DNA of 48,357 bases from Thermoplasmata archaeon. GTDB taxonomy: Archaea; Thermoplasmatota; Thermoplasmata; Thermoplasmatales; Thermoplasmataceae. Location: NCBI GenBank assembly GCA_021802205.1, contig JAKAAT010000006.1:1-48357 (forward strand). Direction: 5' to 3'. The notes beneath the pieces were generated by a model. It was not told the origin of the DNA. It saw only the letters and a program-made list of their open reading frames with translations, and did not search any database. The position numbers and the translations under genes were made by a program. Positions 1 to 8,790 of this stretch are shown here, piece by piece. Position 1 is the first letter of the stretch. Each line of letters opens with the position of its first letter.

Positions 1-43
1 TAGAAGCGGGAAGCCACATGCGTTAGCTTGGGGAGGAAGTCAC
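1..43 (+). mobile_element. right end of an IS200/IS605-type (tnpB/orfB) element, remnant at window edge
   Basis: The first 43 bases look like the 3-prime end of an IS605-group element. A short open frame ends with residues EAGSHMR and a stop at 24-26, as expected of a TnpB C-terminus. A small hairpin (AAGC at 11-14 pairing with GCTT at 26-29) is followed by GGGGAGGAAGTCAC ending at 43, a pattern typical of these right ends. The element body would lie left of the window. A similar motif in opposite orientation sits at 48337-48357. The family call rests on motif memory, not alignment. Confidence 0.5.
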
Positions 44-390
44 TCAACCACCTCCTGTATATTATATGTGCCAGTATTAGCAGGGATATCATAACAATTA
101 TGAAGAATTCCAGCCTGCTTACTCCATCTGTAAATCTCCACCCAGTATATGCCCTGATGCACATCCATCAGCCATTCTTGCACCGAGCAGCATAAGGAAC
201 GAACCAGAAAATGCACCGGCTGCCATTTTTATCTGGCTGTTCCCGAATCTTTTTTCTCATGAAGGAGGTATCACATTGTTAAATAACTGAAATCTCCTCG
301 TAAAGAATATGGATGCCAGGAATGCACCGAATAGTTTGCCTATATCACTGAAAGGGTCCCCTCCTATGGTATGTATAACCAGCGTGCATT
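44..390 (-). pseudogene. degraded YeeE/YedE-family sulfur transport membrane protein
   Basis: On the minus strand, three successive frames read like pieces of one YeeE/YedE (sulf_transp) half-domain. The first, from about 385 down to 265, contains [20 protein letters not shown]. The second, about 262 down to 125, contains the family signature [16 protein letters not shown] (compare the usual GARLAGGCTSGHGISG). The third, about 135 down to 44, is a hydrophobic helix ending in HIIYRRWL. In-frame stops separate them, so at least two frameshifts are needed and the N-terminus is missing. It directly abuts the insertion-sequence end at 43, which suggests disruption or decay linked to transposition. 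Such proteins import thiosulfate or related sulfur compounds. No intact copy is in the window. Confidence 0.7.
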
Positions 391-441
391 AGCATTGAAT
401 TTTGTATAAAAATTAATATATAGAGTATAAATAAACACACT

Positions 442-633
442 ATGGATAGACTCGTCGTAGCAGATTACGCTATAGGTGCTGTAGCTGTTATACTTGTAAT
501 TTATAGCGCAGTTTCAAATATTTTCTTTCCATTCAAATATTTCACTTACTATGCTGCACTGCCGACACTTATAATTCTGATACCTCTTTATCTTTTGCAC
601 AGGCATATATATAAATTAAGAAACTCTCATTGA
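442..633 (+). CDS. small two-helix membrane protein, unknown function
   Basis: A 63-residue protein with two hydrophobic segments (about residues 8-29 and 38-54) and a short basic C-terminal tail. I do not recognise the family. An AT-rich TATA-like element (about 412-423) lies some 25 bases before the ATG, so it would be a leaderless transcript, in keeping with the surrounding genes. It sits between the YedE pseudogene and a convergent MFS transporter gene. A real gene is likely but not certain, because hydrophobic short frames can arise by chance in AT-rich DNA. Confidence 0.5.
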   Translation: MDRLVVADYAIGAVAVILVIYSAVSNIFFPFKYFTYYAALPTLIILIPLYLLHRHIYKLRNSH

Positions 634-655
634 AATAATTAAAAAAAATATTTTT

Positions 656-1933
656 TCATGATACCCGTTTTTCAAATTCTGGATGCTCGGCTATAGTGCT
701 CTTTGTCATGTGTTTTGTAAATACGACTAAAAGTAGTGCCAAAATTGTCGGTATTATTACCGTTATTATAGCCCCTTCCTTGAATTGTGACAATGTTGGG
801 TATTTTGATAGGAATACTGCATAAAGTGGGCCACCTATCATAGTTCCGACGTTAAAGATAAAGAACAGGAATCCTGAAATTGATCCAACTATTCTATCCT
901 CAACAGAATCCTGTCCTAGGGCAACTAGGAGATCAACATAAACTCCCCATCCTGAACCGAAAATAAAAGTGGCAATGATTAAACCAAAATATGACGTAAA
1001 CAGGAAAAACATTCCTGCAGAACCTATTGCAATCAGCAAGGATGTTATTATAACCATATATTTCCTTCCTATCCTGTCTGCAATAAATCCTATTGGGAAT
1101 GCCATAATAAATCCTCCGGCACCAGCCATAGATGCTATTATTGCAGCATTTCCGGTGGATATTGATAATCCAGTTTCAAGATAATCAGAAAAATAACCCA
1201 AATATCCTGCAAATAATGCTATCCCGAAAAAGAAAATAGAAACTGATAAAAGAATTATATTTCTATTAAATACATTTTTCAGCTTTACCTTGGTAGTCTG
1301 TTTTTCCTTTTTAAAGGTAATTGGAATTATTAGAATTACAAGTATAAGTATTATAACAGCAAGAGCACCGGATATTTCAAAGGGTAGCCTGAATGCAGGA
1401 AGAAAAGGTGCTATAAGATACGGACTTGCAAACAGTCCAACGGAGAAGAATGTTGCCCATACAGAAACCGCCTTCCCACGGGTTTCATAAAATATATCCC
1501 CCAGCAAAGCGACACCTGCAGGTTGGAAGATACCAACACCTACTCCAACTCCCAGTCTGGCTATGAAAAGTTCTGGAGTCGTGGTTACGAAACCAGTCAT
1601 TATAGTAAAAGCTGAAAATATTACAACTGAAAGTATTACTGTATTTTTTACAGAATACCTGTCAAACAGGTATCCCCCAACAAGGCTAAATATTGCTATT
1701 CCTATTGCGTATCCAGTTAATATGAGACCGATTGAAAGATATACCGGTCCAGTAAGTGATGGAACAATATATGATGAACCGAAAGAATATATCTCTCCAT
1801 CGAATCCTTCTAAAAATGCTGGAAGTCCTGCAACAATAGCTATTAAAATGAATCTTTTAAGACTCTCACCAGCCGCCTGTCTGACTGTTTCTTTTTTTTG
1901 AAAACCTAATTTAAATATACTATCCATAAGCAT
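656..1933 (-). CDS. MFS transporter (12 TM), substrate unknown
   Basis: Major facilitator superfamily permease of about 425 residues, with two sets of six hydrophobic helices and a central basic loop (ITFKKEKQTTKVKLK). The MFS signature between TM2 and TM3 appears as GGYLFDRYSVKN, and its second-half echo as GFIADRIGRKYM. The frame can be extended to a TTG at 1948, but ATG at 1933 (or 1927) is preferred because a TATA box (TATATTTATA on the minus strand, about 1951-1960) lies 22-28 bases upstream. An acidic residue in TM1 (FLEGFDGE) is typical of proton-coupled members. It is one of three MFS genes in the first 9 kb. The substrate cannot be told from sequence. Confidence 0.88.
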   Translation of the reverse strand: MLMDSIFKLGFQKKETVRQAAGESLKRFILIAIVAGLPAFLEGFDGEIYSFGSSYIVPSLTGPVYLSIGLILTGYAIGIAIFSLVGGYLFDRYSVKNTVILSVVIFSAFTIMTGFVTTTPELFIARLGVGVGVGIFQPAGVALLGDIFYETRGKAVSVWATFFSVGLFASPYLIAPFLPAFRLPFEISGALAVIILILVILIIPITFKKEKQTTKVKLKNVFNRNIILLSVSIFFFGIALFAGYLGYFSDYLETGLSISTGNAAIIASMAGAGGFIMAFPIGFIADRIGRKYMVIITSLLIAIGSAGMFFLFTSYFGLIIATFIFGSGWGVYVDLLVALGQDSVEDRIVGSISGFLFFIFNVGTMIGGPLYAVFLSKYPTLSQFKEGAIITVIIPTILALLLVVFTKHMTKSTIAEHPEFEKRVS

Positions 1934-2088
1934 GACAATATCTATCAATATATAAATATATTCTGAAAATATTCGAAATTGTGTTATGTAATTGCCTAAA
2001 ATTAGACATTTTTAATTGACGTAAAACATAAGTGCAATTTAACTAATATATCTGTACATAAATCATTTATTATATTACTGTATGGGAA

Positions 2089-2454
2089 TTACAATATTAA
2101 CAAAAACCCTCCAATTATGTCAAGTACAGGGCCTATAACAAATCCTCCACCCATGAATAATATGATAAATCCTAGAATTATTATTATGATACCATTGACC
2201 AGTTTATCCTTTCTGTGTGTTCCCTTGGCCATGGAGTATATAATATAAGCCAGTATTATCCAGATTATAGGAAATATAGCCATAACTATGGAGCTTCCTA
2301 TTACCACGAAGCCCGCTGGATTAAAAAACATGAGCTGTGCGGCACCTGCAAGCCCCGATATGAATAAAAGAAGCAATACCAAAATCCCTGAAATCATGGT
2401 AATAACAGATCCGAGTGTTGTTATGAGATACCTTATTCTAGCATTAGATGCCAT
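2089..2454 (-). CDS. small integral membrane protein, four predicted helices
   Basis: A 121-residue, very hydrophobic protein with about four membrane segments (residues 10-35, 45-75, 85-103, 104-121) separated by a short basic loop (AKGTHRKDKL). I recognise no catalytic or ligand motif. The N-terminus MASNARIRY is basic, which favours a cytoplasmic N-terminus. A TATA-like stretch (about 2472-2484, minus strand) sits 20-25 bases before the ATG, consistent with a leaderless monocistronic transcript. It is probably a lineage-specific membrane protein. Confidence 0.65.
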   Translation of the reverse strand: MASNARIRYLITTLGSVITMISGILVLLLLFISGLAGAAQLMFFNPAGFVVIGSSIVMAIFPIIWIILAYIIYSMAKGTHRKDKLVNGIIIIILGFIILFMGGGFVIGPVLDIIGGFLLIL

Positions 2455-2532
2455 CCTGCTATATAAGAATAGTTCTATAAAAATATTTGTTATTTCCAGA
2501 ATATAAATTAACTTATATAAAAAGGAAATAAA

Positions 2533-3366
2533 TCATCTCTGACGCATCATCTTCCACAGATCATCTGGGAGTTTTTCCATCATATTAAAAAAACTGGCCC
2601 CGTATAATGACTGCCCGCCATCTGCTGTAATAACATCTCCATTTATATAAGATGCCAGATCAGATATGAGGAATGCCCCTATGTTTGCCACTTCTTCCTT
2701 GGTACCAAGCCTTCTTTCCGGATTTCCATCTATAATTTCCTTTTCATACTCTTCTCCTGGTAAGAGTCTGGACCAGGCACCCTCTGTCCTGAACGCACCA
2801 GGTGCAATTGCAACAGTCCTTATTCCATAATGACCCCATTCTGCGGCAAGTGACCTTGTTAATGCAAGAACACCTGCCTTTGCTATGGCTGAGGGGACAA
2901 CATAGCCAGATCCCGTCCACGCATAGGTTGCAACTATGCTGAGTATGGTGCCCTTTATGGAATTTTTAATCCAGCGCTTTCCCATTTCCAGTGAGGCATA
3001 CGAACTGCCATTGAGAACTATCCCTATTACAGTATCAAATGCCTTGGGGCTTAGGTCCTCTGTTTTACTGATAAAATTCCCTGCGGCATTGTTTACAAGT
3101 ACGTTTATACTTCCGGTTTTTTTCTCTATAGCATCAATGGCACTTTTTAATTCTTCAGGATTTCTCACATCGCATTTTTCCGCCTCAATATGATACCCCA
3201 TTTTACTGAAGTGATTTTTTGCCCCTATCAGGTGTTCCTCATGTCTGCTCACTATGGATACCGTGGCTCCAAGTTTCAGAAAAGTTTCTGCCATCTGCTT
3301 TCCAAGTCCGGTGCCGCCACCGGTTATAAGAATATTTTTTCCATTTAACAGGTTATCGCTGAACAT
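2533..3366 (-). CDS. SDR-family oxidoreductase, 2,4-dienoyl-CoA reductase-like
   Basis: Short-chain dehydrogenase/reductase of 277 residues. The N-terminal nucleotide-binding motif TGGGTGLG is at residues 15-22, and NNAAGNF follows the fourth beta strand. In place of the classical YxxxK, this protein has Y-V-V-P-S-A-I-A-K, where Ser stands at the usual Tyr position. That substitution is characteristic of the 2,4-dienoyl-CoA reductase (DECR/FadH-like SDR) branch, which handles unsaturated fatty acyl-CoAs with NADPH. The frame extends to 3411, but ATG at 3366 is preferred because TTTTATATG on the minus strand (centre about 3391) lies 25 bases upstream. An acyl-CoA dehydrogenase lies nearby on the same strand, supporting a role in fatty-acid oxidation. 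Confidence 0.85.
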   Translation of the reverse strand: MFSDNLLNGKNILITGGGTGLGKQMAETFLKLGATVSIVSRHEEHLIGAKNHFSKMGYHIEAEKCDVRNPEELKSAIDAIEKKTGSINVLVNNAAGNFISKTEDLSPKAFDTVIGIVLNGSSYASLEMGKRWIKNSIKGTILSIVATYAWTGSGYVVPSAIAKAGVLALTRSLAAEWGHYGIRTVAIAPGAFRTEGAWSRLLPGEEYEKEIIDGNPERRLGTKEEVANIGAFLISDLASYINGDVITADGGQSLYGASFFNMMEKLPDDLWKMMRQR

Positions 3367-3497
3367 ATATGTGTATACCCGTTTTACATATAAAACCCTA
3401 CTTAAAGGCATATTATCTATTGTGAACTCTGGACATAAGGAGAGCGTAATGATGCATAAATAGGTATTAGATTTATAAAATTATCAATAGAATTAAC

Positions 3498-3716
3498 TTA
3501 ATCATTTATTTTTATAACTTTTTTCCTGGACTTTGAACCCCTGACAATTTCTATTCTCTGATAATCAACTTTGAAATATTTTGAAAGCTGATTAATAATA
3601 TCCCTGTTTGCCCTGTTATTTTCAAAAGGTTCCATTGTATAAACATCAAACCATTCCGCTCCGGAATTTATTTTAGATTTCCCTCTGTGGACATGTATGT
3701 TGATATAGGACACCAT
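3498..3716 (-). CDS. DUF167 / YggU family protein
   Basis: A 72-residue protein fitting the DUF167 (UPF0235, YggU) fold: an N-terminal strand INIHVHRGKSK, a central ENNRANRDIINQLSKYF corresponding to the family GKANxxLIxxLA helix, and the C-terminal IEIVRGSKSRKKVIKI strand with the conserved G-x-x-S-R-x-K. The biochemical role of the family is not established. The length is slightly short of the usual 80-100 residues but all three conserved blocks are present, so it appears complete. It is transcribed alone, between two fatty-acid metabolism genes. Confidence 0.8.
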   Translation of the reverse strand: MVSYINIHVHRGKSKINSGAEWFDVYTMEPFENNRANRDIINQLSKYFKVDYQRIEIVRGSKSRKKVIKIND

Positions 3717-3835
3717 TAATCTATATTTGTTGTACTGTCTTTAATTTTATCTCAATTATCATAAAAAATATTGTTCAAGGTATGTGGATCTGGCAACATC
3801 GTACTGCCGATTTTAATATATACAATTAAATATTA

Positions 3836-4993
3836 TTATTTCAACATGGAACGTGAGATTATCATTTTCATTATGTTCAACGCACCCTCCGCACCAACCA
3901 GATATGAAAATATTCCCCTGGCACTTCTCTCTATGCCGGAGTCCTTTGTATAGCTATAAGCTCCGAACCACATCATTACCTTTTTTACAGTATCCATGGC
4001 AATCTGCGGGGATGTAAGTTTTGACATTGAACTATATATATAAAAGTCAGGGTCATTCATATCTGCCATGTACGCTGATTTATAATTGAGCAGGCATGCC
4101 ATTTCAATTTCTGTCTTCAGATCTGCAGCCTCGAAGGCTATTGCCTCGAAATCACCTAGCTTCTTTCCGAATGCATCTCTCTCTTTTATGTATTTTATAC
4201 CTTCATCAAGCATCCGAAGAGATAAACCATTACATGCCGCTGCTACCATAATTCTTGCATGGTTGAATCCGTCCATGGAATAATAAAATCCCTCATTGAT
4301 TTTGCCTATGATATTTTCCTGCGGGACTTCTACATCATTATATTTGATTCCACATGTAGATATACCCATCCTTCCCATATTCTGAAGTTTGGTGATTTCC
4401 ATACCCTTTGTATCAGCAGGAATATAGACCATGGTTATTCCCTTATGCCCCATGCTTTTGTCTGTTTTAACCAGTGTCAGATGCCCTCCACCGTTCTTTC
4501 TGGCCTCCATGGCACCGCTTATGTACAATTTCTCACCGTTGATAATCACTTTTCCATCTCTTAGTTCACCGGTGGTGGTTATGTTTGCCACATCGCTCCC
4601 ACCGGATGGCTCAGTTGATGCAATTCCTATGAATTTATTCCCATTTGCAATATCAGGCAGCAGTTTCTCCTTTAATTCTTCCTTACCGTATTTCTGGAGC
4701 ACGTAAGCCCACGATGTGTTCAGAAGATAATAAACAGAGGTTGCCATACTCGTATCGACTTTTGCAATTTCCTCTGCTATGATAACAGAATCCATAAAAG
4801 ATAGGCCAGGTCCCCCATATTTCTGGTTAATAAATGGGGATATAATTCCATTTTCGCCTGCTTTTTTAAAAAAAGTCTCCGGAATTTCTCCATTATCATC
4901 TATAGACCTGACAAAAGGCTTTAAATTTTTCTCCAAAAACTTTGCAGTATTCTCTCTTAATAGTTCCTGTTCATCGCTGAATGAAAAGTCCAT
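3836..4993 (-). CDS. acyl-CoA dehydrogenase
   Basis: Flavoprotein of 385 residues with the three-part acyl-CoA dehydrogenase fold: N-terminal helical region, beta domain (IASTEPSGGSDVANITT, the FAD/substrate signature, about residues 130-146) and C-terminal helical domain. The likely catalytic base is Glu369 in AEGALNIMK, aligned with the EGT-type Glu of medium-chain enzymes. It would oxidise acyl-CoA to trans-2-enoyl-CoA and pass electrons through ETF to the quinone oxidoreductase encoded by fixC/fixX at 10188-11719. A TATA-like element lies about 27 bases before the ATG, within an 82-base divergent promoter region shared with the MFS gene at 5076. Confidence 0.92.
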   Translation of the reverse strand: MDFSFSDEQELLRENTAKFLEKNLKPFVRSIDDNGEIPETFFKKAGENGIISPFINQKYGGPGLSFMDSVIIAEEIAKVDTSMATSVYYLLNTSWAYVLQKYGKEELKEKLLPDIANGNKFIGIASTEPSGGSDVANITTTGELRDGKVIINGEKLYISGAMEARKNGGGHLTLVKTDKSMGHKGITMVYIPADTKGMEITKLQNMGRMGISTCGIKYNDVEVPQENIIGKINEGFYYSMDGFNHARIMVAAACNGLSLRMLDEGIKYIKERDAFGKKLGDFEAIAFEAADLKTEIEMACLLNYKSAYMADMNDPDFYIYSSMSKLTSPQIAMDTVKKVMMWFGAYSYTKDSGIERSARGIFSYLVGAEGALNIMKMIISRSMLK

Positions 4994-5075
4994 GATATTT
5001 TATTATTCGCCACTTATTAAATATATCTGAAAGACATAAATTATATTTAAACTGTATAAACTTTTATGTACATGA
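4994..5075. promoter_or_regulatory. divergent promoter region, acyl-CoA dehydrogenase / MFS
   Basis: This 82-base gap separates two divergent ATGs. On the minus strand, an AGATATATTTAA-type TATA box centred near 5020 lies about 27 bases before the dehydrogenase start. On the plus strand, TTATATTTAA (5041-5050) is about 30 bases before ATG 5076, and GTATAA (5054-5059) is an alternative for the in-frame ATG at 5091. Shared control of a lipid gene and a transporter is possible but not shown. Confidence 0.5.
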
Positions 5076-6284
5076 ATGTCATTCACTATCATGGATAATT
5101 TGAAAAAACTCTTACCGTACTGGTTTTTTGTTTTTACAATAGGCTTCGGGTGGTTTATTTTGGCGCCTGTCATACCGGAACTAATCGCACATCTGTCCGC
5201 AACTCTGTCGGAAATAGTGCTTATACTCTCTGTATATGGGTACACAATGGCTATCATTGGCCTTATAGCCGGAGTTCTCTCTGCCAAATTTACAGTAAAG
5301 TCCTCAATATATCTTGCCATGCTATTCTCCATAGCCGGGTTATTCATACGTATATTTGCCACAGACTATACTGAATTCCTAATTTTATCAATTATTGCAG
5401 CCAGCGCCTATCCATTTTCCCTTGCCCCTGTAGGGAGCATTGCCGAATCAATGGATAGAAAAAAATCTGCCACAATCACGGGATTAAGCATAGGTTCCCT
5501 GTTTCTCGGTATGTCTTCAGGTGCACTTCTGGGTCCTTATATATATCTTGCCTTTTCACTTACAGGAATCATGGCATTTCCTGCTATATTGACAATAATA
5601 GCATCCCTATGGCTTTTCGTATACCTGCCACAGTATCCGAAGAAATACCGTGGGAAATCCCTGAAAGGATCATTTAAGCCCGGGATGATAAAAAACTGGT
5701 ACATAGGACTTTCAATGGCTTCAATATCAATACTCTTCGGTGATATAGCGGCCACCGCACTGGGATTCCATTTTACCGGGACATTCCTGTTGAAATTATC
5801 AGGTGTCATGGGTGGTGTTGAGTTCCTGGGCTCAGCAATGGGTGCACTAATATTGCCGTTCATTTTAGAACGCTACCACATGATCAGATCAGGTACAGTT
5901 ATGACCGGGCTGGTGTCATTCATATTTGCCGGCATTCTATTATATTCCCTAGTTTATACAAATATAGCCAGCATGATAACCGCATCGTTCTTTATATTCG
6001 GATTTTTTGGCAACGCTTTCTGGGTACTGGCCCTTAATTCCATAATAAACTATGTGGATGACCCTGCCAGAGCAGGTTTTGCAACATCCATGTACAGTGT
6101 TGCCACCAATGTTGGGGTGGCAATTATCCCGGTGGTGCTAAGTGGTTACTTTATCAGCATAACCAGTTCTATCTATGGAATAATACCTGCAGTTGCCATA
6201 GTCCTCGTAGCTTTCATTATATCGCCTACCCTTTTGGCCGGAAAATCAACAAATGTAAAAGAGGTATCAGCGGAAGCTGAATAA
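5076..6284 (+). CDS. MFS transporter, second of three
   Basis: A 402-residue major facilitator permease with about 12 hydrophobic segments. The N-terminal half begins with a conserved aromatic-rich helix (YWFFVFTIGFGWFILAPVIP), a form common among nitrate/nitrite-type and CynX-type MFS proteins. The loop between TM2 and TM3 has GVLSAKFTVK and the middle of the protein has a basic loop (PKKYRGKSLKG). No substrate-specific motif is recognised. The start is uncertain: ATG 5076 or ATG 5091 (MDNLKKLLPYW). The C-terminal tail is short and acidic. It is followed 51 bases later by a phosphoribosyltransferase gene on the same strand, which raises the possibility of nucleobase or cyanate/nitrate transport, but that is only a guess. 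Confidence 0.85.
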   Translation: MSFTIMDNLKKLLPYWFFVFTIGFGWFILAPVIPELIAHLSATLSEIVLILSVYGYTMAIIGLIAGVLSAKFTVKSSIYLAMLFSIAGLFIRIFATDYTEFLILSIIAASAYPFSLAPVGSIAESMDRKKSATITGLSIGSLFLGMSSGALLGPYIYLAFSLTGIMAFPAILTIIASLWLFVYLPQYPKKYRGKSLKGSFKPGMIKNWYIGLSMASISILFGDIAATALGFHFTGTFLLKLSGVMGGVEFLGSAMGALILPFILERYHMIRSGTVMTGLVSFIFAGILLYSLVYTNIASMITASFFIFGFFGNAFWVLALNSIINYVDDPARAGFATSMYSVATNVGVAIIPVVLSGYFISITSSIYGIIPAVAIVLVAFIISPTLLAGKSTNVKEVSAEAE

Positions 6285-6335
6285 TATGCATTAAAGAACA
6301 TTAAAATAACAATATCCACTTATCCATAGATAAGA

Positions 6336-6983
6336 ATGGAATTCAAAGCTACATATGTTTCATGGAAGGACATAGAGGAATGGACAAGAGGAATAATGAA
6401 GATGATAATTGCAGATAACTATAACCCAGACATTATAGTTGGTATTGCTAGAGGTGGATTGGTGCCGGCAAGAATGGTGGCTGATTATCTTTTCAAGAAA
6501 GACCTCCTTTCAATTAAAACCGAACACTGGGGAGTTACCGCCACAATGGATGGAAAAGCCATTCTCAAGGAAAAATTGAATTATGATGTATCCGGGAAAA
6601 AAGTGCTGATAGTTGATGACATAACCGATACAGGCGAAAGCATGAGGCTTTCCCACAACTATATAAAATCCCTGAATCCTGATGAATTGAAAACCACATC
6701 TATGCTTTATGTGAACGGTTCAAGTTATACTCCTGATTATTACGGTAAAGGTCTTTCCAAGGAAGAATGGGCATGGTTCGTCTTTCCATGGAACGTTTAT
6801 GAAGATACATATAATCTTGCAAAGAAGTTTATGGACGCCCCTATTGATGTTAACAGTTTAACGGGGAAGTTACGGGAAAATTATAACTTAAACGTGGATG
6901 ATGTTAATATAAGGGAAGTATTGGAAGATATAACCAGCCTGAAAATGTTGAAGAAACACGGAGAAAAATTTTCTCTTGCGTAA
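6336..6983 (+). CDS. type I phosphoribosyltransferase (purine-type, COG2236-like)
   Basis: A 215-residue PRTase. The PRPP-binding motif VLIVDDITDTGES is at residues 90-102, the PPi loop GIARGGLVPA at 36-45, and an aromatic-rich hood region (EEWAWFVFPWNVYED) follows. This architecture matches archaeal hypoxanthine/xanthine-guanine-type phosphoribosyltransferases, which salvage nucleobases to nucleoside monophosphates using PRPP. The exact base is not determinable by eye. The C-terminal 40 residues (VNSLTGKLRENYNL onward) form an extra helical tail. It starts 51 bases after the MFS stop, and CCATAGATAAGAATG lies at its start, so it may be cotranscribed with the transporter. Confidence 0.88.
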   Translation: MEFKATYVSWKDIEEWTRGIMKMIIADNYNPDIIVGIARGGLVPARMVADYLFKKDLLSIKTEHWGVTATMDGKAILKEKLNYDVSGKKVLIVDDITDTGESMRLSHNYIKSLNPDELKTTSMLYVNGSSYTPDYYGKGLSKEEWAWFVFPWNVYEDTYNLAKKFMDAPIDVNSLTGKLRENYNLNVDDVNIREVLEDITSLKMLKKHGEKFSLA

Positions 6984-7146
6984 AACGGTATGATTTTCCC
7001 CATAAAGTTATAATTATAAAATTGACAGTATGTATCCTACTGGATGCAACTAAAATGAAGTTGATAAATGGCAGGTAAATGAAGGTAAAATATGAAGTAA
7101 CAATATCAAAGTAAATAAAATTATTATTATTTATAAACAAATTTTT

Positions 7147-8565
7147 TTATTCCTCTGTAGATGGTATTGAATGTTCTACAGGTTTACTTTGCTCTATATC
7201 CCTATCATCAATTTCCGGTGTCAGCCTTGTGCCCTTTGTTTCCGGTCCAATATATTGACCTATACCCACTATTACAGCTCCGATCATCAAAAGTACCGCC
7301 GTTGAAAACCATATATTTGTGGGAGTATCTATTGATGAAAATAAATACTGATGCATCAATGGCACATATATGGAAAACCAGCCACCTATAAATATTCCAG
7401 AAGAATAGCCAAAGCCGACTCCAGAGGATCTCATGGACGTTTTAAATCTCTCTGACAGGTATACAGGAACTATGCCCCATGGTGCCTGTGTTACAAATCC
7501 CACCGTTAATACAGATATATACGTTAACATGACATTTCCTGTCTCTGCACCATAAAATATTCCGTAAAATGCCGGAACCGCAAGTATCAATGTCAGTACG
7601 GCCCAGATTAATAGCAATCTTCTCCTTCCCACCTTCTGGGAAAGCGCGCCGAAGAATATTGCGCCTATGAATGCAGAAACAAGAGAATACGTATATATTG
7701 TTGTTGCACTTCCAAATGATAGAATGCTCGGCTTTGATTCAAGTATTGTGGGAACAAAGGCAAATAATGAATATGCAAAGAAAAACATACCGGTCATAAA
7801 TATCATAACCTGAAAGAAATCCTTTCTATGCTCTTTCCTGAAAAGATCTGTGAGTGGTGTTTTTCTTATTTTTTTCTCTTTTTTAAGATTATTAAATGCC
7901 GGTGTATCATTCATTGTTAATCTTACAACTAATGCTATGAAAACCGGTATCAACGTTGTTAAAAATAAATATCTCCAAGCATATGCCTTTATTGCTGCCA
8001 AACCAAAATAGCCAGTAAATATTGCAACAATTGCTGCAGCTAACAATGCACCAAACGAAAATCCTCCCTGCACTACACCGCTTATCAATCCCCTGAACTT
8101 CAGCGGTGTCCACTCCATCACGAAAGGATGGCCTGCAGCATACTCACCACCAGCAAAGGTTCCAACTCCCATTCTTATTAAAACAAACAAAACAAATGCA
8201 AATATACCTACACTTGCAAAAGTCGGCAATGCCGAGGTTAATGTACTCACAATTCCAAGCCCCAGTATTGTTATAATTAGGTCCTTTTTCCTGCCTATCT
8301 TATCGCCCATGTTACCAAAAATTGCCGATCCCAGTGGCCTGAAGATAATTGTCAACGAATATGCAAATATTATCGTAAATGTTCCCAGTAACGCAGTCGA
8401 TGGTGGTAGCAAAACATAGGCCAGTATTGGTGCAGTTGTTAATATCATTGTTAAATCAAACGCATCAAGCAAAAATCCAAAAAACTGCGATGTTGTTGCC
8501 TTTGCAGATTCAGCCCCAAAATGTTCGACTCTACCTGTCAGTGCCTGTTTTTCATTAACGTCCAT
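7147..8565 (-). CDS. MFS transporter, metabolite:H+ symporter (MHS)-like
   Basis: A 472-residue MFS protein with 12 predicted helices. The N-terminal half carries [22 protein letters not shown], the classic RPLG...GxxxDxxGRR/K signature of the MHS family (osmolyte, dicarboxylate and aromatic-acid symporters). The conserved [14 protein letters not shown] segment in TM4-5 also fits the sugar/carboxylate-proton symporters. A basic central loop ([14 protein letters not shown]) divides the halves. The hydrophilic tail of about 40 residues ends with EHSIPSTEE. Substrate is likely a small organic acid or similar, but this is inferred. It stands alone, with its own AT-rich promoter in the divergent region ending at 8790. 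Confidence 0.88.
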   Translation of the reverse strand: MDVNEKQALTGRVEHFGAESAKATTSQFFGFLLDAFDLTMILTTAPILAYVLLPPSTALLGTFTIIFAYSLTIIFRPLGSAIFGNMGDKIGRKKDLIITILGLGIVSTLTSALPTFASVGIFAFVLFVLIRMGVGTFAGGEYAAGHPFVMEWTPLKFRGLISGVVQGGFSFGALLAAAIVAIFTGYFGLAAIKAYAWRYLFLTTLIPVFIALVVRLTMNDTPAFNNLKKEKKIRKTPLTDLFRKEHRKDFFQVMIFMTGMFFFAYSLFAFVPTILESKPSILSFGSATTIYTYSLVSAFIGAIFFGALSQKVGRRRLLLIWAVLTLILAVPAFYGIFYGAETGNVMLTYISVLTVGFVTQAPWGIVPVYLSERFKTSMRSSGVGFGYSSGIFIGGWFSIYVPLMHQYLFSSIDTPTNIWFSTAVLLMIGAVIVGIGQYIGPETKGTRLTPEIDDRDIEQSKPVEHSIPSTEE

Positions 8566-8790
8566 AGGAATGCATATAATTGTTATATTTAAATATATCT
8601 ATAATCATATATAACCATTCCACACAGCATAATCTTTTTATATGAATTATAGTAACTATTTTTGAAATATTTATATAGTAGATGTTAACACATAGAAATT
8701 TAATACTAAGCAGAATAGATTTTTCGCGTTTATCTGCTCCTTATGATTTCTATAAACAAAATTTATTTAACCAGATTATAATATATAAAT
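8566..8790. promoter_or_regulatory. 225-base divergent intergenic region
   Basis: The region holds promoters for the MHS transporter (minus) and the Cas4-like protein (plus). On the minus strand ATATTTAAATATAAC near 8586-8598 lies 25-30 bases from the transporter ATG. On the plus strand TTATTTAACCAGATTATAATATAT (8761-8785) precedes ATG 8791. The middle (about 8600-8740) is AT-rich with no ORF, repeat or RNA structure that I can recognise. Confidence 0.45.

Noticed and set aside
1934-1948. TTG at 1948 as the start of the first MFS gene
   Set aside because: It lies too close to the TATA box at 1951-1960 to be in the transcript.
5003-5362. 119-residue minus frame overlapping the start of the MFS gene
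   Set aside because: It overlaps the clear MFS N-terminus and the promoter of the acyl-CoA dehydrogenase, and no homology pattern is visible.
6904-7140. 78-residue minus frame between the PRTase and the MHS transporter
   Set aside because: Half of it is antisense to the PRTase end, composition is Phe/Ile/Asn-rich as expected of AT-rich noncoding DNA, and there is no good promoter.
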